NCBI RefSeq assembly: GCF_004135605.1
Contig: NZ_SDPT01000003.1
Coordinates: 62,001 to 126,000 of the forward strand
DNA: 64,000 bases
DNA from: Sphingomonas desiccabilis
Lineage (GTDB): Bacteria > Pseudomonadota > Alphaproteobacteria > Sphingomonadales > Sphingomonadaceae
Direction: 5' to 3'
Each line of letters begins with the position of its first letter. The stretch's first letter is position 1. This document shows positions 17,989-29,280 of the stretch, piece after piece. The notes beneath the pieces were generated by a model. That model was not told the origin of the DNA. It was given only the letters and a program-made list of their open reading frames with translations, and made no database searches. The translations under genes were made by a program, and so were the position numbers.

Positions 17989-18882
17989 GTGATCGTCAGT
18001 GCCACTCCCCGACTCCGCAACCTCCTGCTGGACGTGTGGAGGCCGCTCGCCGTGCTGTTCGTCTGGGACGTGGCGGTCACCGTCTTCTACTATGTCTTCC
18101 CCTTCAAGGCGCCGGCGCTGCCGCTGACCCTGTTCGGCAGCGCGCTGGCGCTGTTCCTCGGCTTTCGCGACAACTCCGCCTATCAGCGCTGGTGGGAAGG
18201 GCGCGTGCTGTGGGGCGCGATGATCAACGCCTCGCGCAGCCTGGCGCGCGGGGCGATGGCGTTCCTGCCGATCGACGACAATGGTTCGGCGCGCGACCTG
18301 AAGCGCAGCATCGTGCTGCGCCACCTCGCCTATGTCCACGGGCTGCGCTGTCAGCTGCGCCGCCAGGACCCGACGGCGGAGGTGCTGCGCTTCCTCTCGC
18401 CGACCGAGGCGGCGGACCCGCTCGCCCGGACCAACATCGCCAACGGGCTGCTCGACGGCACCGCCCGCCGCATCGCGCGGGCGACGCGCGAAGGCTGGAT
18501 CGACACCATCCAGCAGACCCAGCTCGAACGCATCCTGGTCGACATCGCCAATGCACAAGGCGGCATGGAGCGGATCAAGAACACGCCGCTTCCCAATCAG
18601 TATCGCTTCTTCCCGACGCTGTTCACGCGCCTGTTCTGCATCCTCCTGCCGATCGGCCTGGTCGAGACGCTGGGCTGGGCGACGCCGATCGGGTCGAGCC
18701 TTGCCGGGCTGATGTTCCTGTCGGTGCTGCGGATCGGCGACGACCTGGTCGATCCCTTTGCCGACTCGATTCACGACGTGCCGATGACGGCGATGTGCCG
18801 CACGATCGAGATCGACTTGCTGCAGGCCATCGGGGACGAGGCGCCGGCGCCGCTTCAGCCCGACGACGGCGTGCTGTGGTGA
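17989..18882 (+). CDS. Bestrophin family ion channel protein
   Basis: A 297-residue membrane protein of the bestrophin/UPF0187 family, pentameric channels in which bacterial members have been reported as cation channels. Hallmarks are LFGSALALFLGFRDNSAYQRWWEGR near residues 47-71 with the conserved RDN-x-A-x-R-W-x-E-G-R pattern, and the C-terminal DDLVDPFADSIHDVPM. Four hydrophobic segments are apparent. The start is GTG at 17989, which places the product right at the family N-terminus. It is followed after 46 bases by a DinG-like helicase gene. Confidence 0.9.
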   Translation: MIVSATPRLRNLLLDVWRPLAVLFVWDVAVTVFYYVFPFKAPALPLTLFGSALALFLGFRDNSAYQRWWEGRVLWGAMINASRSLARGAMAFLPIDDNGSARDLKRSIVLRHLAYVHGLRCQLRRQDPTAEVLRFLSPTEAADPLARTNIANGLLDGTARRIARATREGWIDTIQQTQLERILVDIANAQGGMERIKNTPLPNQYRFFPTLFTRLFCILLPIGLVETLGWATPIGSSLAGLMFLSVLRIGDDLVDPFADSIHDVPMTAMCRTIEIDLLQAIGDEAPAPLQPDDGVLW

Positions 18883-18928
18883 TGCCGTTCCGCTTCCGTT
18901 CACCGGGAAGCCGGCTATAGAAGAGACC

Positions 18929-21625
18929 ATGCTCCCCTATCCCGCGCTGCACGCAAGCCACGGCGGCATCTGGGTCGCCACGCCCGACGGGGAGGTGCGC
19001 GGGATCAGCCGGGGCGAGGCGATCCGGCTGGCCGCCGACACACCGACTCTGGTGCTGAATGCGCCGCTGGTGGCGCAGCGACTCGGCTATGCGGAATTGT
19101 CCGGGCTCGACCTCCTCGAGCTCTTCGCCTTCCTGCGCCCCGCCCGCTTCATGGTCCCGACTCCCAAGGGGCTCGCCGCCGTGACGGGTCTGCCCACGCC
19201 GGAGAGCGATGCGGCGGTTGCCCCCTTCCTCCGGGACGCCGCCGCCGCGCTCCTGGCCCTCATGGAAGGCGAGTGGCCGGAACGCGAGGGCGCCTGGCAC
19301 GCCGCCCAGTCGCTGTTCCGGCTGCGCTGGACCTGGGCACCTGCCGTCACCCAGCGCCTGGCGAAGCCGGAGCGCGCCGAGCGCTGGCTGTTCGCCAAGC
19401 TCCCCGAGTGGGAGGAACGCGCGCCCCGCCCCGCCCCACGTACCATCGCCGTCGACGGCGCCGACGTAGTCGCCCGCCTCGATGCCCTCACCGGCGCCGG
19501 GGCCGAACGCCGGCACGGCCAGCGCACCTATGCCGCCGCCGCCGCCGATGCCTTTGCTCCGCGGGTGGTACGCGACTCGCCCAATCTGGTGCTGGCGGAG
19601 GCGGGCACCGGGATCGGCAAGACGCTGGGCTATCTCGCGCCCGCGTCGCTCTGGTCCGAACGGGCAGGCGGCGCCGTCTGGGTGTCGACCTATACCAAGG
19701 CGCTCCAGCGCCAGCTCGCACGCGAAGGCGAGCGGCTGTTCCCCGATGAGGAGGAGCGCAAGCGGCGGATCGTTACCCGCAAGGGGCGCGAGAACTACGT
19801 CTGCCTGCTCAACCTGGAGGATGCGCTGCAGGGCGGTTTCGCCGGGCGCGCGGCGATCCTGGCGCAGCTCGTCGCGCGCTGGGCCGCCTATACCGCGGAC
19901 GGCGACATGGTCGGTGGCGACCTGCCCGGATGGCTGCCGACCCTGTTCCGCCGCAACGGCTCGACCGCGCTCACCGACCGCCGCGGCGAGTGCATCTACG
20001 CAGGCTGCCCGCATTATCGAAAGTGCTTCATCGAGCGCGCGGCGCGCGCCTCCGCGGACGCCGACCTGGTGATCGCCAACCACGCGCTGGTGATGGTGAA
20101 CGCCGCGCGCGGCCGCGAATCGGCGACTCGGCCCACGCGCTACGTCTTCGACGAGGGGCATCACCTGTTCGATGCGGCCGACGCGATGTTCTCGGCAGCG
20201 TTGACCGGCGCCGAGGCGATCGAATTGCGCCGCTGGGTGCTGGGGCCGGAGGCCAAGGCGCGGGGCCGCAGGCGCGGGCTCGCCGCGCGCCTGTCCGATG
20301 TCGCGAGCTACGACGACGGCGGGGCGGAAGCCATCGCCGCCGCGGTGAATGCCGCGCAGGCGCTGCCTTCCGACGGCTGGCTCGGCCGCATCAACGAAGG
20401 CGCGCCGTTCGGGCCGGTCGAGACGCTGCTCGCAGCGGTCCGGGGGCTCGTCTATGCGCGCGCACCCGATGCGGGCGAGGCCGGCTATGGGCTGGAGACG
20501 GAACTGGCCGAACCCGACCCCGGGCTTGTCGATGCCGCCGGACCGGCAAGCGCGGCGCTGGAGGCCTTGTTGCGCCCGCTGCTGGCGCTCGGCCGCCGGC
20601 TCGAGTCGGTGCTGGCGGAGGCACCCGACTGGATGGACGCGCCTGCGCGGGCACGGATCGAAGGTGCGATCGCCTCGCTCGGCTGGCGCGCCGAGACGGT
20701 CGGCGCCTGGCTCGCCCTGATCGCGCGGATCGGTGGCCCGAACGATCCCGATTATGTCGACTGGCTCGCGGTCGATCGGGTCGAGGGCCGCGAATATGAC
20801 GTCGGGCTGCACCGTCACTGGCTTGACCCGAGCCGGCCCTTTGCCGACACCGTGCTCAAGCCAGCACATGGCGCGCTCGTCACCTCGGCCACCCTGAAGG
20901 CCGGCGGCGACTGGTCCGTGGCGGAAGCGCGCGCAGGCGCCCCCCACCTGGAGCGGGCGCCGGCTCGCTTCGAGGCCGCAAGCCCCTTCGACTATGCCGG
21001 TCAGGCCGAGGTGGTCATCGTCACCGACGTGAAGCGTGGCGACCTGGCGGCGCTCGCCAACGCCTATGCCCGCCTGATCGCGGCGGCCGGCGGCGGCACC
21101 CTTGGGCTGTTCACCGCGATCCGCCGCCTGCGGGCCGTGCATGCGCGCATCGCCGATCGGCTGGCGCGCGAGGGCCTCCCGCTGCTCGCCCAGCATGTGG
21201 ACCCGATCGATACCGGCACGCTGGTGGACATCTTCCGCGACGATCCCCGCGCCTCGCTGATCGGCACCGACGCGCTGCGGGACGGGGTCGACGTGCCCGG
21301 CGATTCGCTGCGGCTGGTCGCGATGGAGGGCGTGCCCTGGCCCAAGCCGACCGTGCTCCACGCTGCCCGCCGGCTGGCAGGGGGCGGCAGCGTCTATGAC
21401 GACCGGATCGTCCGCGCACGCCTCGCCCAGGCGTTCGGACGTCTGATCCGCCGTGCGGACGACCGCGGCATGTTCGTGCTGCTGTCGGCGGCCATGCCCT
21501 CGCGCCTGCTCACCGCCTTCCCGGAAGGAACGCCGGTGTCGCGCACGACGCTCGACGAGGCGGTCGAGCGCGCATCGCGGCTTTCCCTCGCCCGCCCCTT
21601 GGGGCATGAGGCGGCGACCGCCTGA
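18929..21625 (+). CDS. DinG-like ATP-dependent DNA helicase (XPD type, Fe-S)
   Basis: A superfamily 2 helicase of 898 residues. The Walker A loop is AEAGTGIGKT (223-232) and the Walker B box is DEGH (408-411). Cys292, Cys355, Cys360 and Cys366 are spaced like the 4Fe-4S ligands of XPD and DinG enzymes. Motif VI is QAFGRLIRRADDRG near the C-terminus. About 200 N-terminal residues precede the helicase core and are not recognised; the exonuclease-like domain of Gram-positive DinG is not evident. The role would be unwinding of structured DNA during repair or replication. The sixA gene follows after 22 bases. Confidence 0.9.
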   Translation: MLPYPALHASHGGIWVATPDGEVRGISRGEAIRLAADTPTLVLNAPLVAQRLGYAELSGLDLLELFAFLRPARFMVPTPKGLAAVTGLPTPESDAAVAPFLRDAAAALLALMEGEWPEREGAWHAAQSLFRLRWTWAPAVTQRLAKPERAERWLFAKLPEWEERAPRPAPRTIAVDGADVVARLDALTGAGAERRHGQRTYAAAAADAFAPRVVRDSPNLVLAEAGTGIGKTLGYLAPASLWSERAGGAVWVSTYTKALQRQLAREGERLFPDEEERKRRIVTRKGRENYVCLLNLEDALQGGFAGRAAILAQLVARWAAYTADGDMVGGDLPGWLPTLFRRNGSTALTDRRGECIYAGCPHYRKCFIERAARASADADLVIANHALVMVNAARGRESATRPTRYVFDEGHHLFDAADAMFSAALTGAEAIELRRWVLGPEAKARGRRRGLAARLSDVASYDDGGAEAIAAAVNAAQALPSDGWLGRINEGAPFGPVETLLAAVRGLVYARAPDAGEAGYGLETELAEPDPGLVDAAGPASAALEALLRPLLALGRRLESVLAEAPDWMDAPARARIEGAIASLGWRAETVGAWLALIARIGGPNDPDYVDWLAVDRVEGREYDVGLHRHWLDPSRPFADTVLKPAHGALVTSATLKAGGDWSVAEARAGAPHLERAPARFEAASPFDYAGQAEVVIVTDVKRGDLAALANAYARLIAAAGGGTLGLFTAIRRLRAVHARIADRLAREGLPLLAQHVDPIDTGTLVDIFRDDPRASLIGTDALRDGVDVPGDSLRLVAMEGVPWPKPTVLHAARRLAGGGSVYDDRIVRARLAQAFGRLIRRADDRGMFVLLSAAMPSRLLTAFPEGTPVSRTTLDEAVERASRLSLARPLGHEAATA

Positions 21626-21647
21626 CGCCTCGCCCGACGGAAATGCC

Positions 21648-22178
21648 ATGAAGACCCTGACGCTGCTTCGCCACGCCAAGTCCGGCTGGGACGATCCCGT
21701 CGCGCGGGACTTCGACCGCCCGCTCAATGCCAAGGGTGCCCGCGCGGCCGAGACCATGGGCCGCCACCTGCGCGGGCTGGGCCTCGCCTTCGACCTGGTG
21801 GTCGCCTCCCCGGCAGTGCGGGTGCAGGAGACGCTGGACCATTTCGCTGGCGGTCTGGGAGAGACGCTGGCGCCCGAGTGGGACCGCCGGCTTTACCTGG
21901 CCTCGGAAGCGACGCTCCTCGATGTCGTGCGGGCTCTGCCGGACACCGCCGAGCAGGTTCTGCTCGTCGGCCACAATCCCGGTCTCGAAGAACTGGTGCT
22001 GCTCCTCGCCGAAGCGGGCGCGCTGCGGCAGGACGTGGCGGAGAAGTTCCCCACCGCAAGCGTGGCGGTGCTGGAAGTGGCGCCGCACTGGAGCGAGGCG
22101 CGCGATGGCGAGGCGACGCTCGTGCGCTTCATCCGCCCCCGCGACGTCGACCCCAGTCTGGGACCGGATTTCGGCTAA
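21648..22178 (+). CDS. sixA: SixA-like histidine phosphatase
   Basis: A 176-residue member of the histidine phosphatase (phosphoglycerate mutase-like) superfamily. The RHG-type catalytic motif is LLRHAKSGW near residues 5-13, with the second catalytic His in VGHNPGLEEL near residue 110. SixA enzymes dephosphorylate phosphohistidine on phosphotransfer proteins. Here ptsN lies 22 kb away, so a link to the nitrogen PTS is only a possibility. The ATG at 21648 is the family start; the frame is open upstream inside the helicase gene. Its stop is 3 bases from that of the convergent merR-type gene. Confidence 0.88.
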   Translation: MKTLTLLRHAKSGWDDPVARDFDRPLNAKGARAAETMGRHLRGLGLAFDLVVASPAVRVQETLDHFAGGLGETLAPEWDRRLYLASEATLLDVVRALPDTAEQVLLVGHNPGLEELVLLLAEAGALRQDVAEKFPTASVAVLEVAPHWSEARDGEATLVRFIRPRDVDPSLGPDFG

Positions 22179-22181
22179 CGC

Positions 22182-22502
22182 TCAGCGGGCGTCCGCGGCC
22201 AGTGCATCTGCCAGCATCGCCCGGATGCGAAGCAGCGGATCCTGGACCACCGGCTTGCCGCGCTCGGCTGCCAGTAGGGTCTGCACTCCGCGGATCGTGT
22301 AGCCCTCGTCGCTCAGTAACTGGTGGATCCGCCGCACCAGCGCGACGTCCTCGGGCCGATAATAGCGGCGCTGCCCCGCCCGGGTGACCGGCCGCAGCTC
22401 GGAGAAACGGCTTTCCCAATAGCGCAGCCGGTGCTGGGGCAAGCCCAGCTCAGCCGCGACCTCGCCGATCGTGCGAAAGGCCGTCGCCGATTTCTCGGAC
22501 AC
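22182..22502 (-). CDS. MerR-family transcriptional regulator
   Basis: A 106-residue DNA-binding protein. Residues 10-35 form the MerR winged-helix start ([24 protein letters not shown]), followed by the wing [18 protein letters not shown]. The effector domain is minimal, so the inducer is unknown; it may act as a constitutive or chaperone-like regulator. It is the last gene of the rpmF-plsX-fabH-ihfA-merR string, 11 bases after ihfA. In alphaproteobacteria a MerR-type gene commonly follows ihfA. Confidence 0.92.
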   Translation of the reverse strand: MSEKSATAFRTIGEVAAELGLPQHRLRYWESRFSELRPVTRAGQRRYYRPEDVALVRRIHQLLSDEGYTIRGVQTLLAAERGKPVVQDPLLRIRAMLADALAADAR

Positions 22503-22513
22503 GGCGCGGGCCC

Positions 22514-22813
22514 TCAGCTGGCAGCGACGATGCGGTCGCGCATCATCTGGCTGGCGCGGAAGGTCAGCACCCGGCGCGGCGCAATCGGCACCTCCACCCC
22601 GGTCTTGGGATTACGGCCCACGCGCTCGCCCTTGTCGCGCAGCACGAAGCTGCCGAAGCCGGAAATCTTGACGTTCTCGCCCTTGTGCAGCGCCTCGCAC
22701 ATGTGGCGCAGGATCTCCTCCACCAGCTTGGCCGAATCGGCACGTGAAAGGCCGACCTCCTTGTGCAGCGCCTCTGCGAGGTCCGCGCGTGTCAACGTCC
22801 CGCCCGCAGTCAT
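22514..22813 (-). CDS. ihfA: Integration host factor subunit alpha
   Basis: One half of the IHF heterodimer, a nucleoid protein that bends DNA sharply at specific sites and helps replication, recombination and sigma-54 promoters. The 99-residue protein shows the family pattern [22 protein letters not shown] and the beta-arm signature [21 protein letters not shown], with the Pro-containing tip. The ATG at 22813 gives the normal length; the frame runs 20 codons further to another ATG but that would be long for the family. It sits between fabH and merR. Confidence 0.96.
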   Translation of the reverse strand: MTAGGTLTRADLAEALHKEVGLSRADSAKLVEEILRHMCEALHKGENVKISGFGSFVLRDKGERVGRNPKTGVEVPIAPRRVLTFRASQMMRDRIVAAS

Positions 22814-22910
22814 GGCAAACCCCCTACCCAGTGGATGCGCCAAGCCGCGTACCACAAGGATGCTCTCGTTCAAACTACCAGCTGCCCGCCGTGCTCCGGC
22901 CGGCTGCCGC

Positions 22911-23882
22911 TCAGAAGCGGACCACCGCCGCGCCCCAGGTGAAACCGCCGCCCATCGCCTCGAGGACGATCAGGTCGCCGCGCCGGATCCGGCCGTCGCG
23001 GACCGCCGTATCGAGCGCCAGCGGGACAGAAGCAGCCGAGGTATTGGCATGCTGATCCACGGTGACGACGACCTTCTCCGGTGCGAGGCCGAGCTTGCGC
23101 GCGGTCGCTTCCAGGATGCGGGCATTCGCCTGATGCGGCACCACCCAGTCCACATCCGCGGAGGTGAGCCCGGCGGTTCCAAGCGACTCCTCCATCACCT
23201 GTGCCAGGTTGACGACCGCGTGGCGGAAGACCTCCCGCCCCTTCATCCGCAGCTTGCCGACCGTGCCGGTCGTGGAGGGACCGCCGTCGACATAGAGGAG
23301 ACCGTTGTGGCGGCCGTCAGCGTGGAGCTTGGTCGCGAGGATACCCGGCGCGTCCGCATCTTCGGATACCCGCGCCTCGAGCACCACGGCACCGGCACCG
23401 TCGCCGAACAGCACGCAGGTTGCGCGGTCCTCCCAATCCAGGATGCGGCTGAACGTCTCCGCGCCGATCACCAGCGCGCGCTGATGTGCGCCCGCGCGGA
23501 TCATGCTGTCGGCGACCTGCACCGCATAGAGGAAGCCGGAGCACACCGCCGCGACGTCGAACGCGACGCAGTCGTTGATGCCAAGCGCTGCCTGGACCGT
23601 CGTCGCGGTCGCGGGAAACGTCTGGTCGGGCGTGGCGGTCGCGAGAACGATCAGGTCGATCGCGTCCGCTTCCAGCCCGGCTGCCGCAATCGCCTTGCTC
23701 GCCGCCTCGATCGCCAGCGAGGAGGTCGTCTCGCCCTCCTCCGCGATGTGGCGGAACCGGATACCGGTCCGTTCGACGATCCATTCGTCCGTCGTGTCGA
23801 CCCGCTCCGCAAGCTCGGCATTGGAGACGCGGCGCTTGGGAAGGGCGGAGCCGGTGCCGGCGATCACGGAGCGACGAATCAT
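22911..23882 (-). CDS. fabH: 3-oxoacyl-ACP synthase III
   Basis: Starts fatty-acid synthesis by condensing acetyl-CoA with malonyl-ACP. The 323-residue protein has the catalytic triad Cys114 ([10 protein letters not shown]), His250 (VPHQANARI) and Asn280 ([10 protein letters not shown]). Length and motif spacing are normal. The ATG overlaps the plsX stop by 4 bases (ATGA), so the two are translationally coupled. It belongs to the rpmF-plsX-fabH string shared with many bacteria. Confidence 0.97.
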   Translation of the reverse strand: MIRRSVIAGTGSALPKRRVSNAELAERVDTTDEWIVERTGIRFRHIAEEGETTSSLAIEAASKAIAAAGLEADAIDLIVLATATPDQTFPATATTVQAALGINDCVAFDVAAVCSGFLYAVQVADSMIRAGAHQRALVIGAETFSRILDWEDRATCVLFGDGAGAVVLEARVSEDADAPGILATKLHADGRHNGLLYVDGGPSTTGTVGKLRMKGREVFRHAVVNLAQVMEESLGTAGLTSADVDWVVPHQANARILEATARKLGLAPEKVVVTVDQHANTSAASVPLALDTAVRDGRIRRGDLIVLEAMGGGFTWGAAVVRF

Positions 23883-24913
23883 GCGGCCTTCGCTTCGATC
23901 GCTGCCAGGTCTTCAGCGATCCGATGGGTTAGGTTGTTGCGCACCAGCTTGGCAGCGACCTCGATCGCGTTCGATACGCCGGCGGCGTTCGCACCGCCAT
24001 GGCTCTTCACCACCAGGCCGTTCAAGCCCAGGAAGATCGCCCCGTTGTGATTATTGGGGTCGAGGTGATGCCGCAGCAGATCGGTGGCGGGCTTCGAGAT
24101 CAGGAAACCGATCTTGGAGCGGACGGAGCTGCGGAAGGCGCGCTTGAGCAGGTCTGCCACGAAACGGGCGGTACCCTCGGCGGTCTTGAGCGCGATGTTG
24201 CCCGAAAAGCCGTCGCACACCACCACGTCCACTTCGCCACGCGAGAGGCGGTCGCCCTCGATGTACCCCGTGAAGGTGAGCGGCAGGTGCGTGGAGGCGC
24301 GGATCGCCGCAGCCGCATCGCGGACGCTGTCGATTCCCTTCATGTCCTCGGTGCCGATGTTGAGCAGCGCGACGCGCGGGCTCTCCAGGTCCAGCACGGC
24401 GCGGGCGTAGGCCGCCCCCATGACCGCGAACTGGACGAGGTTGCGCGCGTCGCACTCGGCATTGGCGCCGAGGTCGAGCATCACCAGGTCGTTCTCGCCC
24501 AGGCTGGGGAGCAGCGCTGCCAGCGCCGGCCGGTCGATCCCCGGCATGGTGCGCAGCGCGAGCTTGGCCATCGCCATCAGCGCGCCGGTGTTGCCCGACG
24601 ACACCGCGGCAGCTGCCCGGCCCTTCTTCACCAGATCGATGGCAATCCCCATCGACGTGGTGCGGGCGCGACGGATCGCCTGGCTCGGCTTGTCCGAAGA
24701 CCCGACCAGTTCCGGCGCGTGGACCACCTCCGACGCAGCGGTGAGATTGGGGTGCGACTGGAGACCAGCGCGAATCGCCGTCTCGTCGCCCACCAGCAGG
24801 AACCGCAAGCCCGGATTGCGGCGACGCGCCTGGGCGACGCCGGCAAGCATCACCGCAAGGCCCTCGTCACCGCCCATCGCATCGACGGCGATCCACGAGT
24901 CCTCGGCCACCAC
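23879..24913 (-). CDS. plsX: Phosphate acyltransferase PlsX
   Basis: Converts acyl-ACP to acyl-phosphate, the donor used by PlsY in the first step of phospholipid synthesis. The 344-residue protein starts [17 protein letters not shown] and carries the family segments [35 protein letters not shown] and [16 protein letters not shown]. The start codon is GTG, doubled (GTGGTG) at 24908-24913. It lies between rpmF (26 bases upstream) and fabH (overlapping), the usual order. Confidence 0.96.
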   Translation of the reverse strand: MVAEDSWIAVDAMGGDEGLAVMLAGVAQARRRNPGLRFLLVGDETAIRAGLQSHPNLTAASEVVHAPELVGSSDKPSQAIRRARTTSMGIAIDLVKKGRAAAAVSSGNTGALMAMAKLALRTMPGIDRPALAALLPSLGENDLVMLDLGANAECDARNLVQFAVMGAAYARAVLDLESPRVALLNIGTEDMKGIDSVRDAAAAIRASTHLPLTFTGYIEGDRLSRGEVDVVVCDGFSGNIALKTAEGTARFVADLLKRAFRSSVRSKIGFLISKPATDLLRHHLDPNNHNGAIFLGLNGLVVKSHGGANAAGVSNAIEVAAKLVRNNLTHRIAEDLAAIEAKAA

Positions 24914-24939
24914 GCCAGCGCCTCCGTTTGCGGTCAGCC

Positions 24940-25119
24940 TCAGCCCTCGACCGAGACGATCTCGCGCCCGTTATAGTGGCCGCATGCGTTGCACAGGTTG
25001 TGCGGGCGCTTCAGCTCGCCGCAGTTCGGGCACTCCTGGAACGACTCGACCGAGAGCGAGTCGTGCGCGCGCCGCATGCCCCGGCGGGAGGGCGAGGTCT
25101 TTCTCTTGGGAACTGCCAT
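24940..25119 (-). CDS. rpmF: 50S ribosomal protein L32
   Basis: A 59-residue ribosomal protein. The sequence begins [20 protein letters not shown] and contains the two CxxC pairs CPNCGEL and [11 protein letters not shown], the zinc-binding form of L32. It is absent from a simple long-frame search because of its length but the start, basic N-terminus and zinc ribbon are unmistakable. First gene of the rpmF-plsX-fabH-ihfA-merR string, with about 195 bases of upstream sequence for its promoter. Confidence 0.97.
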   Translation of the reverse strand: MAVPKRKTSPSRRGMRRAHDSLSVESFQECPNCGELKRPHNLCNACGHYNGREIVSVEG

Positions 25120-25315
25120 GTCGGCACCTTTACCGGAAATCTAAGGATCGTTGGCCGTGAAATACCCAACGTTCGACCGGGCAAGCAGGGCCGGGCGACC
25201 GGCCGCTCGCCGGACCGGCAGCATGGGCCATGTCACGAAGCGAGCCGCGCCTATAGCGTTTTTGGCAGTGGTTGCAAGCTTGTGGCGGGAACGCGCCTCA
25301 GCGGCCGTTCGAATC

Positions 25316-25978
25316 TTACCTTCCGGCCAGCACCGAATCGGACACGAACGGGTTGCTATGCCGCTCCTGCCCGAAGCGCCCGGGCTGCCCGTGACCGGGG
25401 ATGAAGCTGGTATCGTCCCCCATCGGCCACAGCTTGGTGACGATCGAGTCGATCAGCGCCTCATGATTCGACAGCGGGAAGTCCGTCCGCCCGACCGAGC
25501 CCGCGAACAGCACATCGCCGACCAGCGCGAACTTGGTGCCAGGATGGTGGAAGACGACGTGCCCCGGGGTGTGCCCGGGCGTCTCGTACACGTCGAACGC
25601 GACCTCCCCCACCGTCACCTGATCGCCTTCGACCAGCCACCGATCGGGTTCGAACGGCACTCCGCGCAGACCCCAGCGCTTGCCGTCCTCGTCGAGGCGG
25701 GCGATCCAGAAACGGTCCGCCTCATGCGGCCCCTCGATCGGCACGCCCAGTGCGTCCGCGAGCGGCTTCGCCTCGCCGCAATGGTCGATGTGGCCGTGGG
25801 TCAGCAGAATCTTCTCGATCGTGATGCCGTTCTGCTCGGCCGCCTGGCGAAGCCGGTCGAGGTCGCCGCCGGGATCGACAAAGGCGCCGCGCATCGTCTT
25901 GGTGCACCACAACAGCGTGCAGTTCTGCTGGAGCGGCGTGACCGGCACGATCGCCGCACGGATGGGAGAAGGCGTCAT
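25316..25978 (-). CDS. MBL-fold metallohydrolase (glyoxalase II-like, YcbL type)
   Basis: A 220-residue metallo-beta-lactamase-fold hydrolase. The metal motif THGHIDHCGE near residues 60-69 (HxHxDH), the later YETPGHTPGHVVFHHP histidine and the ALVGDVLFAGSVGRTDFP aspartate fit the hydroxyacylglutathione hydrolase-like subgroup. The C-terminal FIPGHGQPGRFGQER is typical of the short YcbL branch, whose true substrate is uncertain. The ATG at 25978 was selected because the family starts a few residues before the first strand. It diverges from pabB with 65 bases between starts. Confidence 0.88.
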   Translation of the reverse strand: MTPSPIRAAIVPVTPLQQNCTLLWCTKTMRGAFVDPGGDLDRLRQAAEQNGITIEKILLTHGHIDHCGEAKPLADALGVPIEGPHEADRFWIARLDEDGKRWGLRGVPFEPDRWLVEGDQVTVGEVAFDVYETPGHTPGHVVFHHPGTKFALVGDVLFAGSVGRTDFPLSNHEALIDSIVTKLWPMGDDTSFIPGHGQPGRFGQERHSNPFVSDSVLAGR

Positions 25979-26043
25979 TCGGACGGGATAGGCGCGCATG
26001 CGGGCTTGCGGCAAGCGCCGCGCCGCTGCAATCCGCAGGGGGA

Positions 26044-27816
26044 ATGCTCTTGCACGACGCCATGCCCTTCGTCCTGCTGGACGACGCCCGCCCCGGCGGG
26101 ACGGCCCGGCTGTACCGGAACCCGCGCGCCATCGTGCAGGCGGATACTCCCGAGGATGTCGCGCCGCTGCTGCAAGCGCTGGATGACGCTCGACAAGAGG
26201 GACGGGCGGTTGCCGGCTTCCTGAGGTACGAGGCCGGGCGGGTGATCGAGGGCATGGCAACCGCCCCTGCCGAGGCGCTGCCGCTTGGCTGGTTCGGCAT
26301 CTTCGACGCATACGAGCGGCTGGATGCCGATGCGCTTGCCACGCTGCTTCCGGATCCGGCCGGCGCCTGGATCGGCACGCCCGAGCCCGAGCTGGACTAC
26401 GCGCGCTACGCGGAGGCCTTCGATCGCGTCCGAAGGTGGATCGAGGCGGGGGACATCTACCAGGCCAACCTGACCTTCCGCGCGACCGCTCCTGTCCTGG
26501 GCGACCCGCGCGCGCTCTATGCGGCGATCCGGCCGCGCGCGGGGGCAGGCCATGGCGCGCTGGTTTGGACCGGCACCGAATGGCTGCTCTCCTTCTCCCC
26601 GGAACTGTTCTTCCGGATCGATGGCACCACCCTTTCCGCCCGCCCGATGAAGGGGACCGCTCGTCGGGACCGAGACCCGGTCCGCGACGCAGCGGCCGCA
26701 GCCGCCCTTGCCGAGGATCCGAAACAACGCGCCGAGAATCTGATGATCCTCGACCTGTTGCGCAACGACATCGCGCGGGTCGCCGTCGCCGGCAGCGTCG
26801 AAGTACCCGAACGCTTCGTGGTCGAACGCTACCCGACGGTGCACCAGATGGTCTCCAGCGTGCGCGGCGTTCTGGCGCCCGGAGGCAGCCCCGCCCGGGC
26901 GCTGGCGGCGCTGTTCCCCTGCGGCTCCGTGACCGGCGCACCGAAGCGCCGGGCGATGGAGGTGATCGAAGCGGTGGAGAGATCGCCGCGCGGAATCTAC
27001 ACCGGCGCGATCGGCCGCATCGACGCGAATGGCGACGCCGCGTTCAACGTCGCCATCCGGACCCTCCACCTGAAGCCCGATGCGGATGCCGCGACGCTGG
27101 GACTCGGCTCTGGGGTCGTCGCCGATTCGACGTCCGCGGCCGAGTGGCGCGAGTGCCACGACAAGGCCCGCTTCCTGACCAGCGGCCAACGTCGCTTCGA
27201 TCTGATCGAGACCATGGCGTTCGACCCGCACCATGGGATTTCGCTGCTGGAGCGACACCTGGAGCGGCTGAAGGCGAGCGCACGGCGCCTGGGCTTCGCC
27301 TTTGATCGTCATGCCGCGCGCAACGAACTGCAAGCGGCCACCTTCCGGCTGGAGCAGCCTTCGCGCGTCCGACTGCTGCTGTCCCCCACTGGCGCGATCG
27401 CCATAGAGGCAGGGCCACTGCCGCCGGCGCCCTCCGAGCCTGTCTCGGTCGCGCTGGTACCGCTGCCGGTGTCCCCTGCCGATTTCCGCCTGCGCTACAA
27501 GACGAGCGATCGCGCCATTTACGACGGCGCCCGCCAGGGCACCGGGTGCTTCGACGTGGCGTTCGTCGCGCCCGACGGACAGGTCACGGAGGGCAGCTTC
27601 ACCTCCGTCTTCGTCGAGCGCGACGGCCTGCTTCATACGCCGCCGCTCTCCGCCGGGCTGCTGCCGGGGGTGTTGCGGGCGGAGTTGCTTGGCGCGGGCC
27701 GCGCAGTGGAGGCGGTGGTGCGACCCGCCGATCTCGCGCAAGGTTTTTACGTCGGCAATGCCGTTCGCGGACTTATTCGTGCGCAGTTGGTTGCGGAGCC
27801 CCCCTCCCCCCGCTAA
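26044..27816 (+). CDS. pabB: Fused aminodeoxychorismate synthase component I / aminodeoxychorismate lyase
   Basis: Makes 4-aminobenzoate for folate. Residues about 1-370 are the PabB domain: GDIYQANLTFR, FSPELFFRIDG, PMKGTARRDRDP, the Mg-binding DLLRNDIARVA and FPCGSVTGAPKRRAME. Residues about 380-590 are a PabC-like PLP lyase domain, with LIETMAFDPHHGISLLERHLERL, RYKTSDRAIYD and TEGSFTSVFVERDG. The two activities are fused, as in several proteobacteria. Two ATGs at 26044 and 26062 compete; an AGGGGGA tract precedes the first closely, and an in-frame TTG at 26050 has better spacing, so the exact start is uncertain. The glutamine amidotransferase PabA is not here. Confidence 0.93.
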   Translation: MLLHDAMPFVLLDDARPGGTARLYRNPRAIVQADTPEDVAPLLQALDDARQEGRAVAGFLRYEAGRVIEGMATAPAEALPLGWFGIFDAYERLDADALATLLPDPAGAWIGTPEPELDYARYAEAFDRVRRWIEAGDIYQANLTFRATAPVLGDPRALYAAIRPRAGAGHGALVWTGTEWLLSFSPELFFRIDGTTLSARPMKGTARRDRDPVRDAAAAAALAEDPKQRAENLMILDLLRNDIARVAVAGSVEVPERFVVERYPTVHQMVSSVRGVLAPGGSPARALAALFPCGSVTGAPKRRAMEVIEAVERSPRGIYTGAIGRIDANGDAAFNVAIRTLHLKPDADAATLGLGSGVVADSTSAAEWRECHDKARFLTSGQRRFDLIETMAFDPHHGISLLERHLERLKASARRLGFAFDRHAARNELQAATFRLEQPSRVRLLLSPTGAIAIEAGPLPPAPSEPVSVALVPLPVSPADFRLRYKTSDRAIYDGARQGTGCFDVAFVAPDGQVTEGSFTSVFVERDGLLHTPPLSAGLLPGVLRAELLGAGRAVEAVVRPADLAQGFYVGNAVRGLIRAQLVAEPPSPR

Positions 27817-29049
<1,233 letters not shown>

Positions 29050-29069
29050 CAGGCGTTCCTTTCCGTATT

Positions 29070-29102
29070 TTCCGCCGCGTCTCGGCGCGGTGGAACTTCT
29101 TT
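29070..29102 (+). terminator. Intrinsic terminator after the aspartate aminotransferase gene
   Basis: TTCCGCCGCG (29070-29079) pairs with CGCGGTGGAA (29086-29095), one G-U pair, around a 6-base loop, followed by CTTCTTT. It begins 20 bases after the stop codon. Confidence 0.75.
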
Positions 29103-29280
29103 GCACCGCAGCGTTTCGCGCGCGTGGCTTGCGGAGCCAGGTCGGCGATGCCAACTGGCGATGAACGGCAAGGCCAGCCCCGGTTCAGCCCCGGCGGCCT
29201 ATTCCCGAACAGCGAACGACACGGAGTCGCAAGCAGCTGCAGTCCGCAGGTGCTTGTGGCGCGGTAATGGAACGACCCTG

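Noticed and set aside
18623-21757. A very long open frame on the minus strand opposite the helicase and bestrophin genes.
   Set aside because: High G+C keeps antisense frames open. The plus strand encodes a protein with complete helicase motifs; the antisense product is Arg/Gly/Ala/Pro-rich low complexity with no domain. The same applies to long antisense frames at 6740-8314, 15413-17992, 25975-29154, 33985-36207 and 54790-57234.
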